A program made the position numbers and the translations under genes. The notes beneath the pieces were generated by a model, which saw nothing but the letters and a program-made list of their open reading frames with translations, did no database searches and was not told where the DNA came from. From positions 1-33,086 of the forward strand of contig DAOUQC010000058.1 of the NCBI GenBank assembly GCA_030625775.1: DNA of 33,086 nt, read 5' to 3'. Below, in pieces: positions 1 to 7,215 of the stretch. The first letter of the stretch is position 1. The number at the start of each line of letters is the position of its first letter. This DNA comes from Verrucomicrobiota bacterium (GTDB lineage: Bacteria > Verrucomicrobiota > Verrucomicrobiia > Verrucomicrobiales > DEV007).

Positions 1-1430
1 ACTTCGGGATTATCAGCCGCTACGTTGTTTTGCTCCCCCACGTCCTGACTCAAATCATAGAGTTCAATCTCAACCTTGCCCTTGGCCATCTCTTGCCTGA
101 CCGCTTTCCACTTGCCTGACCAAAGAGCCTGCTGCCCCCCATAACTCGGGAACTCACGATAGAGGAAATCCCGCTCGCCCTGTTCCCGACTTTCCAGAAC
201 CGGCACCAGACTCACCCCGTCCAGGCCTTTTGGTATACCAGCTGAATCCCCGATCACTTCCATCATCGTCGGCAACCAGTCTTCGAAACCAGAAACAAAA
301 TCCGTCACCGATCCGGCTTTCACATGGCCTGGCCACCGCACGATCGCCGGCACTCGAACCCCGCCCTCATAGAGCGAACCCTTCAAACCACGCAACGGCC
401 CGACACTTTCAAAAAACTCATAATCCACTTCATCTCCCAAATGCGTGGTACCATTGTCCGAAGTAAAAACCACGATAGTGTTTTGTGCCAAATCCAATTC
501 ATCCAGCTGCTTCAACAGTTTGCCTATATAGCGGTCCATGCGCGAAATCATCGCCGCATAGGCTGCCTTGGGGGTCATATGTGGCGTATAGCCGTAACGT
601 TTGCCATTGTCATTGCGCCCGGTGAAAGGCTTTTCTTTCCAGCCTAATTTCAAATAAGGCTCCAGTTCTTCATCCGGCACATGCAGGGCAACATGGGGAA
701 TCATCGTCGGGTAATACAAATAGAAAGGCCTGTCCTTGTTTTTACGCATAAATTTCAAGGCCTCCTCATTGATATGATCCGAGGCGTAATCCGTGCCCTT
801 GAACATGGCGTAACTTTTAGGATCCAAGGGATCCGCACCATCGGCCAGACCCGCATGCCCGGGAATCGGCGGATTATTTTTCAAAGCAAAATGTTTGTCA
901 TCATCCTGCAGGTATTCCGAATAATAACTGTGGGCACGGCTCTGGCAATTGTATCCAAAAAAACGATCAAAGCCCTGATTCAGAGGATCCCCACTCGAAC
1001 CCGGTCTGCCAAGCCCCCACTTGCCAAAAGCCCCGGTCGCATAACCCTGCTTCTTCAACAACTCGGCCACCGTCACCTCACTGTCAGGGATCGGCTCCTG
1101 CCCCAGTGGCTTGGTCGCCTTGTTGCTACGCACCCAGGCATGACCGGGATGTTTGCCCGTCATCAACACACACCGCGAAGGTGCACAAACCGCATTGCCG
1201 GAATAGTGACGGGTAAAACGCATGCCCTCTTTAGCCAACTGGTCAAGATTCGGCGTGCGGATTTTTTTCTGACCGTAGGACCCAAGTTCAGCATAACCTA
1301 GATCATCAGCCATTATGAAAACGATATTTGGTTTTTTGTCTGCCGCTCCAGCACTTGAGCTCAAAACAAAAACCGCCAATACGATCAACATTGGTAAGAG
1401 TGCACGGGGATAATTACGTTTATTTTTCAT
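1..1430 (-). CDS. Type I sulfatase (arylsulfatase A-like), 3' end outside window
   Basis: This gene is read right to left from an ATG at 1430 and is still open at base 1, giving 476 residues. The N-terminus is a signal peptide (hydrophobic stretch about residues 10-29). It is followed by PNIVFIMADDLGY, the first metal-binding block of alkaline-phosphatase-fold sulfatases. The active-site motif CAPSR is at residues 82-86, and Cys82 would be converted to formylglycine. Further family marks are GKWGLG and VVFTSDNG. The last visible residues (LYDLSQDVGEQNNVA) are the typical C-terminal sulfatase block, so only a short tail is missing. Family knowledge: a periplasmic or extracellular enzyme that removes sulfate esters from polysaccharides. 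The substrate cannot be read from the sequence. It faces the cytochrome gene at 1633 across a shared 202-bp upstream region. No clear Shine-Dalgarno precedes the ATG. Confidence 0.93.
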   Translation of the reverse strand, partial: MKNKRNYPRALLPMLIVLAVFVLSSSAGAADKKPNIVFIMADDLGYAELGSYGQKKIRTPNLDQLAKEGMRFTRHYSGNAVCAPSRCVLMTGKHPGHAWVRSNKATKPLGQEPIPDSEVTVAELLKKQGYATGAFGKWGLGRPGSSGDPLNQGFDRFFGYNCQSRAHSYYSEYLQDDDKHFALKNNPPIPGHAGLADGADPLDPKSYAMFKGTDYASDHINEEALKFMRKNKDRPFYLYYPTMIPHVALHVPDEELEPYLKLGWKEKPFTGRNDNGKRYGYTPHMTPKAAYAAMISRMDRYIGKLLKQLDELDLAQNTIVVFTSDNGTTHLGDEVDYEFFESVGPLRGLKGSLYEGGVRVPAIVRWPGHVKAGSVTDFVSGFEDWLPTMMEVIGDSAGIPKGLDGVSLVPVLESREQGERDFLYREFPSYGGQQALWSGKWKAVRQEMAKGKVEIELYDLSQDVGEQNNVAADNPE

Positions 1431-1632
1431 TAATATTTGAAAGAAAGTTTAAAATTCGCAAGTGGCTTGAATCCTCATTTTAATCTTCTAATCCCTCATT
1501 GCACCATTCTTTTTTTCACCAATCTATACGCAAATGCGCCATGAGAAATTGAACAGCCGAACTGACACTCGGTCAAAGACCGCGGAAGCAGGCGTATAGA
1601 AAACGCCCTGCTCCGGGAACCTCGTTTTAACA
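1431..1632. promoter_or_regulatory. Divergent intergenic region with 5'-leader hairpin
   Basis: This 202-bp gap separates a leftward sulfatase from a rightward cytochrome gene, so both promoters must lie here if neither is read from further upstream. A hairpin at 1588-1611 (left arm GCAGGCGT, right arm ACGCCCTGC, one bulged base) sits 21 bp before the ATG at 1633. It would lie in the 5' leader of the cytochrome transcript. No convincing -35/-10 pair or operator was recognised. Confidence 0.4.
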
Positions 1633-3993
1633 ATGATTTCAACTCTCTTTAATCGACCCTTGTTTATCGCAGCAATCCTGTCACTTGCCGGCTGCTTCAT
1701 TCCCGCGATACAAGCCAAGGATCTTTTAAGCCGGGGTGCCGCTATCTACAAAAAACAATGCCTCGATTGCCATGGACCCAACGGTGAGGCCGTTGAAGAC
1801 AAAACCGATGACCCTCTATATGGAAACCGCGACCTCACCTCGCTTGCCAAGCGCATCGTGCGCACCATGCCGGAAGACGAGGAGGACCTGTGTGTCGGTG
1901 ACGACGCCAAGGCTGTGGCTGCCTACATCCATGATGCCTTTTACTCCCTCGCTGCCCGTGCACGCAATACCCCGGCCCGAATCGAAACCGCTCGTCTCAC
2001 CGTTCCGCAATATCGAAGCTCGGTTGCCGATCTGGTCGGAGGCTTCCGTAATAACTACGCCTCACCGCTAGGGAAAGATCGCGGTTTATCCGTAACCTAC
2101 ACCGGCACCCCCCCGAAAAAGAACAAAAAGGATAAAAAAAAGCAGCAGCACATCAAAGGACGTGATGCCCAAATCAAATTCAACTTTGGAGAACAATTAC
2201 CCGAAAAACTACGCGGCAAAAACCTGACTAAGGAAAAATTTTCTGTCAAATGGGAAGGCACCCTCATCGCAGAGGAAACCGGCACCTACGAGTTTGTGAT
2301 CCGCACCCGCAATGGTGCACGATTTTATATCAACCAACAACATTGGTGGGATTCTAAAAAAAGCGGCAAAGCAGCTATCGATGCACAAGTCGCTTCCGAC
2401 AATAAAGTGCGTGAAGAAAAAGTGCGGGTCTTTCTGCTCGGTGGACGCGCTTACCCCATGGCGCTGACCTATTTCAAATTCAAAGAAAAGCTCGCCTCGA
2501 TAGAGCTGCTATGGAAACCACCCCATGGCAGCCTGAAAGTCATCCCCGAACGCAACCTCTACCCCTGGGGTGTCCCCGAATCATTGGTGGTCAATACCCC
2601 CTTCCCCGCCGATGACCGCAGTGTCGGTTACGAACGTGGCACCCAGATGTCCAAGGCCTGGCTCGAAGCCGTGACCCAGGGGGGCATCCTCACCGCCAAC
2701 TACGTGGCAAAAAATATCGATGAGCTCGCCAAAACGAAAAAAGACGCCCCTGACCGGGTGAAAAAAATTCAAAGCTTTGGCCTGGCATTTATCGAATCGG
2801 CCTTCCGCCGCCCACTCACAGACAGGCAACGACAACAGATCAGTGAAATCTTTTTCAAAAACAGTCCCTCCCCGGAACAAACGAGCAAACGCCTGGTGAT
2901 CTTTGCCCTGACCTCTCCGCGATTTCTCTACCCCGACCTGCCGCTTGCTGATGAAACCGACCCTTACCGCATCGCCTCCCGCCTGGCACTGACCTTATGG
3001 GATTCCCTGCCTGACAAACAACTCACTGACGCTGCAAAAGAAGGCCAGTTAAAAACGGCTCAACAAGTCGAGCAGCAAGCTGCCCGCATGGTCGCCCACC
3101 CACGCACCAGGGAAAAAATGCACGGTTTTTTTCATCATTGGCTTGAACTCGATCGCGCCGACAATGTAGCCAAGGACAATAAGACCTTTCCCGACTACGA
3201 CGAAAGCCTGCTCAGCGATCTGCGCAGCTCTCTCTTCCTTTTCCTCGATGACACCGTCTGGAACAATGACAAATCCGACTACCGCCAATTGCTTCTAGCT
3301 GACTACCTCTACCTCGACGAACGCCTGGCCAAACTCTACGGGCTCAAAGCACCCGCCCCCACCGCTGGATTCCAACGTGTGTCCGCCGATCCAAAAAGAC
3401 GGGCGGGTATCATCACCCACCCCTATCTGCTGACGACTCTCGCCTACCACAACAGCACCTCCCCCATCCACCGCGGCGTGTTCCTCACCCGCAACATCCT
3501 TGGTATGAGCCTTAAATCCCCACCCACCGCCAACAAGTTCGAACCTGCCAAATTTGATCCCACCCTGACCATGCGGGAAAAAGTCGCCGACATGACCCGC
3601 TCCAAAGCCTGCATGGCCTGCCATGTCACAATCAACCCTCTCGGTTTCAGTCTCGAGCACTACGACGGACTCGGTCGCTGGCAAGTGAAAGACCACAACA
3701 AAACCATCGACTCAAGCAGCAAATTCAAAACGGCCTCAGGTGAAACCATCCAGCTAAACGGGGCCCGCGACGTAGCCAAACTCGCCGCCGATCACCCACT
3801 GGCCCACCGGTCTTTCATCCAGCAACTGTTCCATCACAGCGTCAAACAGCCCGCCCTCGCCTATGGCCCCGATACGATGACCAAGCTGGAAAAACAGTTT
3901 ACAGACTCTGGATATGACATCCGTGCCCTGTTAAAAAACATCGCCACCACCGCTTCCACAAAAGGCGTGCCAACCCCAGACTCTGACTCCTAA
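1633..3993 (+). CDS. DUF1592/DUF1588/DUF1585 c-type cytochrome with PA14 domain
   Basis: 786 residues. The N-terminus carries both a hydrophobic signal and a good lipobox (LAGC, Cys21), so it may be a lipoprotein; cleavage after IQA28 is the alternative. Domains in order: cytochrome c with heme motif CLDCH at 43-47; a DUF1587-like stretch (LTVPQYRSSVADLVG, about 123-137); a Lys-rich linker; PA14 (about 175-305), a probable glycan-binding module; DUF1595-like (FRRPLTDRQ); DUF1592 (about 445-510); DUF1588 with a second CxxCH (CMACH, 660-664) before INPLGFSLEHYDGLGRW; and DUF1585 at the C-terminus. Family knowledge: a PVC-specific architecture thought to be exported and redox-active, with unknown substrate. 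It is followed after 20 bp by a DUF1552 gene, the usual partner, so the two are probably one operon. No Shine-Dalgarno is obvious. Confidence 0.92.
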   Translation: MISTLFNRPLFIAAILSLAGCFIPAIQAKDLLSRGAAIYKKQCLDCHGPNGEAVEDKTDDPLYGNRDLTSLAKRIVRTMPEDEEDLCVGDDAKAVAAYIHDAFYSLAARARNTPARIETARLTVPQYRSSVADLVGGFRNNYASPLGKDRGLSVTYTGTPPKKNKKDKKKQQHIKGRDAQIKFNFGEQLPEKLRGKNLTKEKFSVKWEGTLIAEETGTYEFVIRTRNGARFYINQQHWWDSKKSGKAAIDAQVASDNKVREEKVRVFLLGGRAYPMALTYFKFKEKLASIELLWKPPHGSLKVIPERNLYPWGVPESLVVNTPFPADDRSVGYERGTQMSKAWLEAVTQGGILTANYVAKNIDELAKTKKDAPDRVKKIQSFGLAFIESAFRRPLTDRQRQQISEIFFKNSPSPEQTSKRLVIFALTSPRFLYPDLPLADETDPYRIASRLALTLWDSLPDKQLTDAAKEGQLKTAQQVEQQAARMVAHPRTREKMHGFFHHWLELDRADNVAKDNKTFPDYDESLLSDLRSSLFLFLDDTVWNNDKSDYRQLLLADYLYLDERLAKLYGLKAPAPTAGFQRVSADPKRRAGIITHPYLLTTLAYHNSTSPIHRGVFLTRNILGMSLKSPPTANKFEPAKFDPTLTMREKVADMTRSKACMACHVTINPLGFSLEHYDGLGRWQVKDHNKTIDSSSKFKTASGETIQLNGARDVAKLAADHPLAHRSFIQQLFHHSVKQPALAYGPDTMTKLEKQFTDSGYDIRALLKNIATTASTKGVPTPDSDS

Positions 3994-4013
3994 CTTCTAT
4001 CATCCTATCTTCT

Positions 4014-5327
4014 ATGAAACGCCGCCAATTCATCCGCGACCTGGGCATCTCAACTGCCACCCTGCCTTTCCTGTCAGGACTGCCTGGACTACGAGCCGAA
4101 GCAAAATCCGCTGGCCCGAAAAAACGCCTCATCATCATGTTCTCACCCAACGGAACGATCCCCGATGCGTTCTGGCCCAAAGCGGAAGGAGCAAATTTCG
4201 ACCTGCCCCCCATCCTCGAACCGCTGAAAGCATTTCAAAAACAAATGCTCGTTCTCAACGGAGTCTACAACAAATTGCAAGGCGACGGTGACCGGCACAT
4301 GCGCGGCATGAGCTGCCTGCTCACCGGTGCCCCGCTTTTCCCCGGCAACATCCAGGGAGGCTCCGATACGCCGGCTGGCTGGGCGAGTGATCTCTCAATC
4401 GATCAGAAGTTGAAAAATTTCTACCAGAGTAAGGATGATACTAAAACCCGCTTTGGTTCGCTTGAGTTTGGTGTGGCGGTACCCAATCGAGCCGATCCAT
4501 GGACACGAATGGTTTATGCGGGGCCCAACAAACCGGTCGCCCCGATCGCCGACCCAAAACAAATGCTCAATAAAATCTACGGCGGCATGAAGGACAAAAA
4601 AAGCGTTGTCAGTATCCTGGACAACCTGAAAGGCGACCTGCAACAGGCTTCCAAAAAACTCGGCAAGGAGGATCGCTCACTGCTGGAAGAGCACCTCACC
4701 CTGGTCCGGGAAATGGAAAGCGAACTCAAACAGAGCAGTAGCAAAAGCAAACTGGATCACCCCGTTCCCGACATAGATCCCAATGTCGAATTGCTCAATG
4801 ACAATACCCCGAAGATCAGCCGCATGCAGATCGACTTGCTGGTGAATGCCATGGCCAATGACATGACCCGCATCGCCACGCTGCAATACATGCGCTCAGT
4901 CGGGCAGGCGCGTATGCACTGGATGGACATCGACGACGGCCACCACGGCCTGTCCCACGAACCCGATGACAACAAGGAAGCGGTGAAAAAACTGATCAAA
5001 ATCAATCGCTGGTTCAGCACTGAGTTGGCCTACCTGACCGAGCGCCTGCAAAAAACACCCGAGCCCGGAGGCGACGGCAGCATGCTTGATCACACCCTCA
5101 TCGTCTGGGTCAATGAACTGGGTAAAGGTAATACCCACACCCTCGACAACATCCCCTTCGTCCTGATCGGCGGAAAAAATCACGGTATCAAAACCGGCCG
5201 CCACCTGAAAGTCGACAAGGCAGCCCATAACCGCCTTTTGATGAGTATCGCCCAATCGATGGATCTCCCGTTAAAATCCTTCGGTGCCAAAAAACACTGC
5301 GAAGGCGGAGCTCTGGGATTAGGCTGA
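4014..5327 (+). CDS. DUF1552 domain-containing exported protein
   Basis: 437 residues. The start MKRRQFIRDLG carries a twin-arginine-like motif followed by a short hydrophobic stretch (about 13-28), suggesting export of a folded protein through Tat. The body matches the DUF1552 family in layout: LIIMFSPNGTIPDAFWP near the N-terminus, LLTGAPL, a helical central region with LVREMESEL, and a C-terminal block with DHTLIVWVNELGKGNTHTLDNIPFVLIGG. That block resembles the metal-binding end of the alkaline-phosphatase/DUF1501 fold. It lies 20 bp after the DUF1592-type cytochrome and is probably cotranscribed. Family knowledge: DUF1552 proteins accompany DUF1592 cytochromes in Planctomycetes and Verrucomicrobia, and their reaction is not established. 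The gene ends before a folded repeat and a strong terminator. Confidence 0.9.
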   Translation: MKRRQFIRDLGISTATLPFLSGLPGLRAEAKSAGPKKRLIIMFSPNGTIPDAFWPKAEGANFDLPPILEPLKAFQKQMLVLNGVYNKLQGDGDRHMRGMSCLLTGAPLFPGNIQGGSDTPAGWASDLSIDQKLKNFYQSKDDTKTRFGSLEFGVAVPNRADPWTRMVYAGPNKPVAPIADPKQMLNKIYGGMKDKKSVVSILDNLKGDLQQASKKLGKEDRSLLEEHLTLVREMESELKQSSSKSKLDHPVPDIDPNVELLNDNTPKISRMQIDLLVNAMANDMTRIATLQYMRSVGQARMHWMDIDDGHHGLSHEPDDNKEAVKKLIKINRWFSTELAYLTERLQKTPEPGGDGSMLDHTLIVWVNELGKGNTHTLDNIPFVLIGGKNHGIKTGRHLKVDKAAHNRLLMSIAQSMDLPLKSFGAKKHCEGGALGLG

Positions 5328-5347
5328 CTGGATGATGCGAAGCCGTA

Positions 5348-5441
5348 GGACAGATTTCCATATCTGTCTTGTACGACCAACGCTCTCCCTGACAGATATG
5401 GAACCGGAGTGCAGCGAAGATAGACAAAGTCAAATCTGTCC
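5348..5441 (+). repeat. Dispersed structured repeat, copy A (nested inverted repeats)
   Basis: Three stretches with the same arm sequence combine into two nested perfect stems. The outer stem pairs GGACAGATTT (5348-5357) with AAATCTGTCC (5432-5441). The inner stem pairs TTCCATATCTGTC (5356-5368) with GACAGATATGGAA (5391-5403). A local hairpin, GACAGAT/ATCTGTC with loop TTCCAT, is an alternative fold of the left half. The block 5399-5423 recurs with 23 of 25 bases identical at 28593-28617 on the other strand. It lies about 20 bp after the stop codon of the DUF1552 gene. There is no T-run, so it is not itself an intrinsic terminator. It is likely a REP-like dispersed element. Confidence 0.75.
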
Positions 5442-5452
5442 CACATTGACAC

Positions 5453-5488
5453 AAAAAAACCGGAGCCCATTCAGGATCCGGCTTTTTG
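5453..5488. terminator. Bidirectional intrinsic terminator
   Basis: An A-run (5453-5459) precedes the stem CCGGA (5460-5464) / TCCGG (5477-5481), followed by a CTTTTTG tract. It sits between a rightward gene ending at 5327 and a leftward gene ending at 5502. The flanking A and T tracts let it work on both strands. Confidence 0.75.
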
Positions 5489-5501
5489 TGAATTCAATTT
5501 T

Positions 5502-5945
5502 TCAGCCATCAATTTCCTGGGCGTGAAAAATTGTCCAGTCATCGAGGTTGTTGAGGTTCACAGCATCCTTGATCGATCCATCGTCAGGGCGACCGGCGGC
5601 TTCAAGAATTTCGGCACGAGTGGCATCTTCGTGAATGTAACCAATCACACCTGCATTCAACTCATCCACCTTGGCCTGATCCAGTGAGCCTCCTTTTTGC
5701 TCGAGAATCCAGTTTTCCATCTGGATGTAGCTTGGTTTTACCGAGCCGATGTAGTTAAGGAATTCCTCGCGATCAATACCGATCGCATCAAGCACCATCT
5801 GATCATAGCCAGCCCCTGCTGCAGGGTAGTCATTATGAAGTTTTTCTACAGCAGCGAGGGAAGCTTTCTGCCACAAACGAGGAAGGTGAAGAACGCCAAG
5901 TGGGCCGGCGGTTCCAGAACTGATAGTTGGTACGATTTTGCTCAT
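5502..5945 (-). CDS. DUF5069 domain-containing protein
   Basis: 147 residues, no signal peptide or membrane segment, so cytoplasmic. It starts MSKIVPTISSGTAGPLGVLHLPRLWQK. The pattern of a short N-terminal segment, GVLHLPRLW, a helical region with AIGIDREEFLNYI and a second helical half (MENWILEQ) fits the DUF5069 family, which is known mainly from Verrucomicrobia and relatives and has no established function. Assignment rests on recognition of this pattern, not on a catalytic motif. It appears to be transcribed alone: it ends at the bidirectional terminator, and the K+ channel that follows in map order (6036) ends 90 bp upstream of its start. No Shine-Dalgarno is visible before the ATG. Confidence 0.7.
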   Translation of the reverse strand: MSKIVPTISSGTAGPLGVLHLPRLWQKASLAAVEKLHNDYPAAGAGYDQMVLDAIGIDREEFLNYIGSVKPSYIQMENWILEQKGGSLDQAKVDELNAGVIGYIHEDATRAEILEAAGRPDDGSIKDAVNLNNLDDWTIFHAQEIDG

Positions 5946-6035
5946 AGTTGTATTTCGTTAGATTGTATTTCCGTAAAGGATAAATAAGTCTACAAAATTA
6001 CTCGGACAAGGCAAAGGGAATTTGCCTGCCCTGCG

Positions 6036-6722
6036 CTATTCCAGCTCACGAGCTTTCGATAGCGCGGAGGCAAATAGACCGGCGGGCACTGCAACAATTC
6101 CCAATCCGATGATCATTACGAAAAATGTGAATATTCGTCCGCCAAGCGTAATCGGATACACATCACCATATCCAACTGTTGTTAAAGTCACGATCGCCCA
6201 CCAAAGAGAGTGGAAAACAGACGCAAACTCTTCAGGTTGTGCATCCCTTTCAAAATAGTAAATGCCGACTGCAGATAAATACAAAATAATAAGCGCAGTT
6301 ACTCCAAAAAGAACCAATTCTTCCCTCGCTATGAGAAAAGCCCGATGGAGGCGCTGCATTGCAGCGCTGTAACGTGCTAATTTGAGCAAACGAAATAAAC
6401 GAAGCAAGCGGAAAGCTCTTACTGACCTAAGATCAATCCCTGTCGAAATGTAAAATGGTAGAATTGCAAGCAGATCAACAATTCCAAAGAATGAGAATGC
6501 GTATGAAAATCTCGGACGGCAAAGCACCAGCCTTAAAGCATATTCAATCGTAAAAATTACAACGGTAACAATCTCAAAAACCCTGAGCCTCACGACCCAT
6601 TCCGCACTGAGATCAGGAAGAGTCTCGACGGCAAACGCGATAAGACTCAAAATGATGAGAAGCTGAATCAGGTAATCCCACTGACCAAATGAAACACGGC
6701 CTCTTTTATCCCAAGAAATCAC
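6036..6722 (-). CDS. Voltage-gated potassium channel (6-TM ion transport family)
   Basis: 228 residues with the full layout of a bacterial Kv-type channel. S1 is about residues 17-34 and S2 about 49-65. S3 contains GIVDLLAILPFYI. S4 is Arg-rich, RSVRAFRLLRLFRLLKLARY, with basic residues at roughly every third position as in a voltage sensor. S5 is about 139-156. The pore helix leads into the selectivity filter TTVGYGD (181-187), then S6. It forms homotetramers in the inner membrane. There is no C-terminal RCK or cyclic-nucleotide domain. The start is a GTG; the rightly spaced AGGA just upstream (AGGAAGAGCAGTG) supports it. It lies 51 bp after the start of the ABM-like gene in map order, same strand. 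Confidence 0.93.
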   Translation of the reverse strand: MISWDKRGRVSFGQWDYLIQLLIILSLIAFAVETLPDLSAEWVVRLRVFEIVTVVIFTIEYALRLVLCRPRFSYAFSFFGIVDLLAILPFYISTGIDLRSVRAFRLLRLFRLLKLARYSAAMQRLHRAFLIAREELVLFGVTALIILYLSAVGIYYFERDAQPEEFASVFHSLWWAIVTLTTVGYGDVYPITLGGRIFTFFVMIIGLGIVAVPAGLFASALSKARELE

Positions 6723-6773
6723 TGCTCTTCCTGTTTAATAAAAAATATTTCTTCAAAAAGAACAAATAGAGAT

Positions 6774-7136
6774 TTAACGCCGAAAACCATACTCGAGAAC
6801 AAAAAACTGCGGCTTCAACTCAGCCAAAGGTTCGCGGAGTTTTGCCAACTCTTCTTCCGGCCCATGAATTTCCAAACGGGTGAAATCCGCAATTTTCAGA
6901 CTTTCTTCAAGCAACTCCCCTACATTGTCAAGATGCGCCAGCACCCCCTCGGCTCCTTCATACCCCTCCCTGCAATGGGCCTGATCGCCATCAAAACTGA
7001 ATCCATAATAAAGGCATTGTGATTCTTCACTCGTTTTTGCAATAAACCTTTCACTTAAATTTTTAAACGTCTCCAGTTGCCCCTCATGTATTCTAAAATA
7101 GGGCGCGATCGTGCAGCATTTGTCTTGGGTTGCCAT
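6774..7136 (-). CDS. ABM/dimeric alpha-beta barrel-like protein
   Basis: 120 residues, no signal peptide. The pattern IAPYFRIHEGQLETFKNLSERFIAKTSEESQCLYYGFSFDG, then HCREGYEGAEGVLAHLDNV and a final LKPQFFVLEYGF, matches the ferredoxin-like fold of antibiotic-biosynthesis-monooxygenase (ABM) and putative quinol monooxygenase proteins: two strand-helix units with an E-x-Y-x-x-x-E-x-x-x-x-H-like block before the second helix. These are usually small cytoplasmic dimers without a cofactor. The actual reaction here is unknown. A Shine-Dalgarno (AAGGAAG) lies 5 bp before the ATG. It is upstream of, and may be read with, the K+ channel gene. Confidence 0.65.
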   Translation of the reverse strand: MATQDKCCTIAPYFRIHEGQLETFKNLSERFIAKTSEESQCLYYGFSFDGDQAHCREGYEGAEGVLAHLDNVGELLEESLKIADFTRLEIHGPEEELAKLREPLAELKPQFFVLEYGFRR

Positions 7137-7215
7137 AATATCTTCCTTACTTTTATTCTTCCTTTACGTTCTTAGCGCCTTTGCGAGAAACCCTCTTCCT
7201 CTTCCTTCCCCGCAA

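Noticed and set aside
681-1301. 206-residue open frame on the plus strand
   Set aside because: Antisense to the left-edge sulfatase, whose motifs and signal peptide are convincing on the other strand.
5348-5441. CRISPR-like array (three GACAGAT-type units)
   Set aside because: Units are short, inverted relative to one another, unevenly spaced and without cas genes; they are stem arms.
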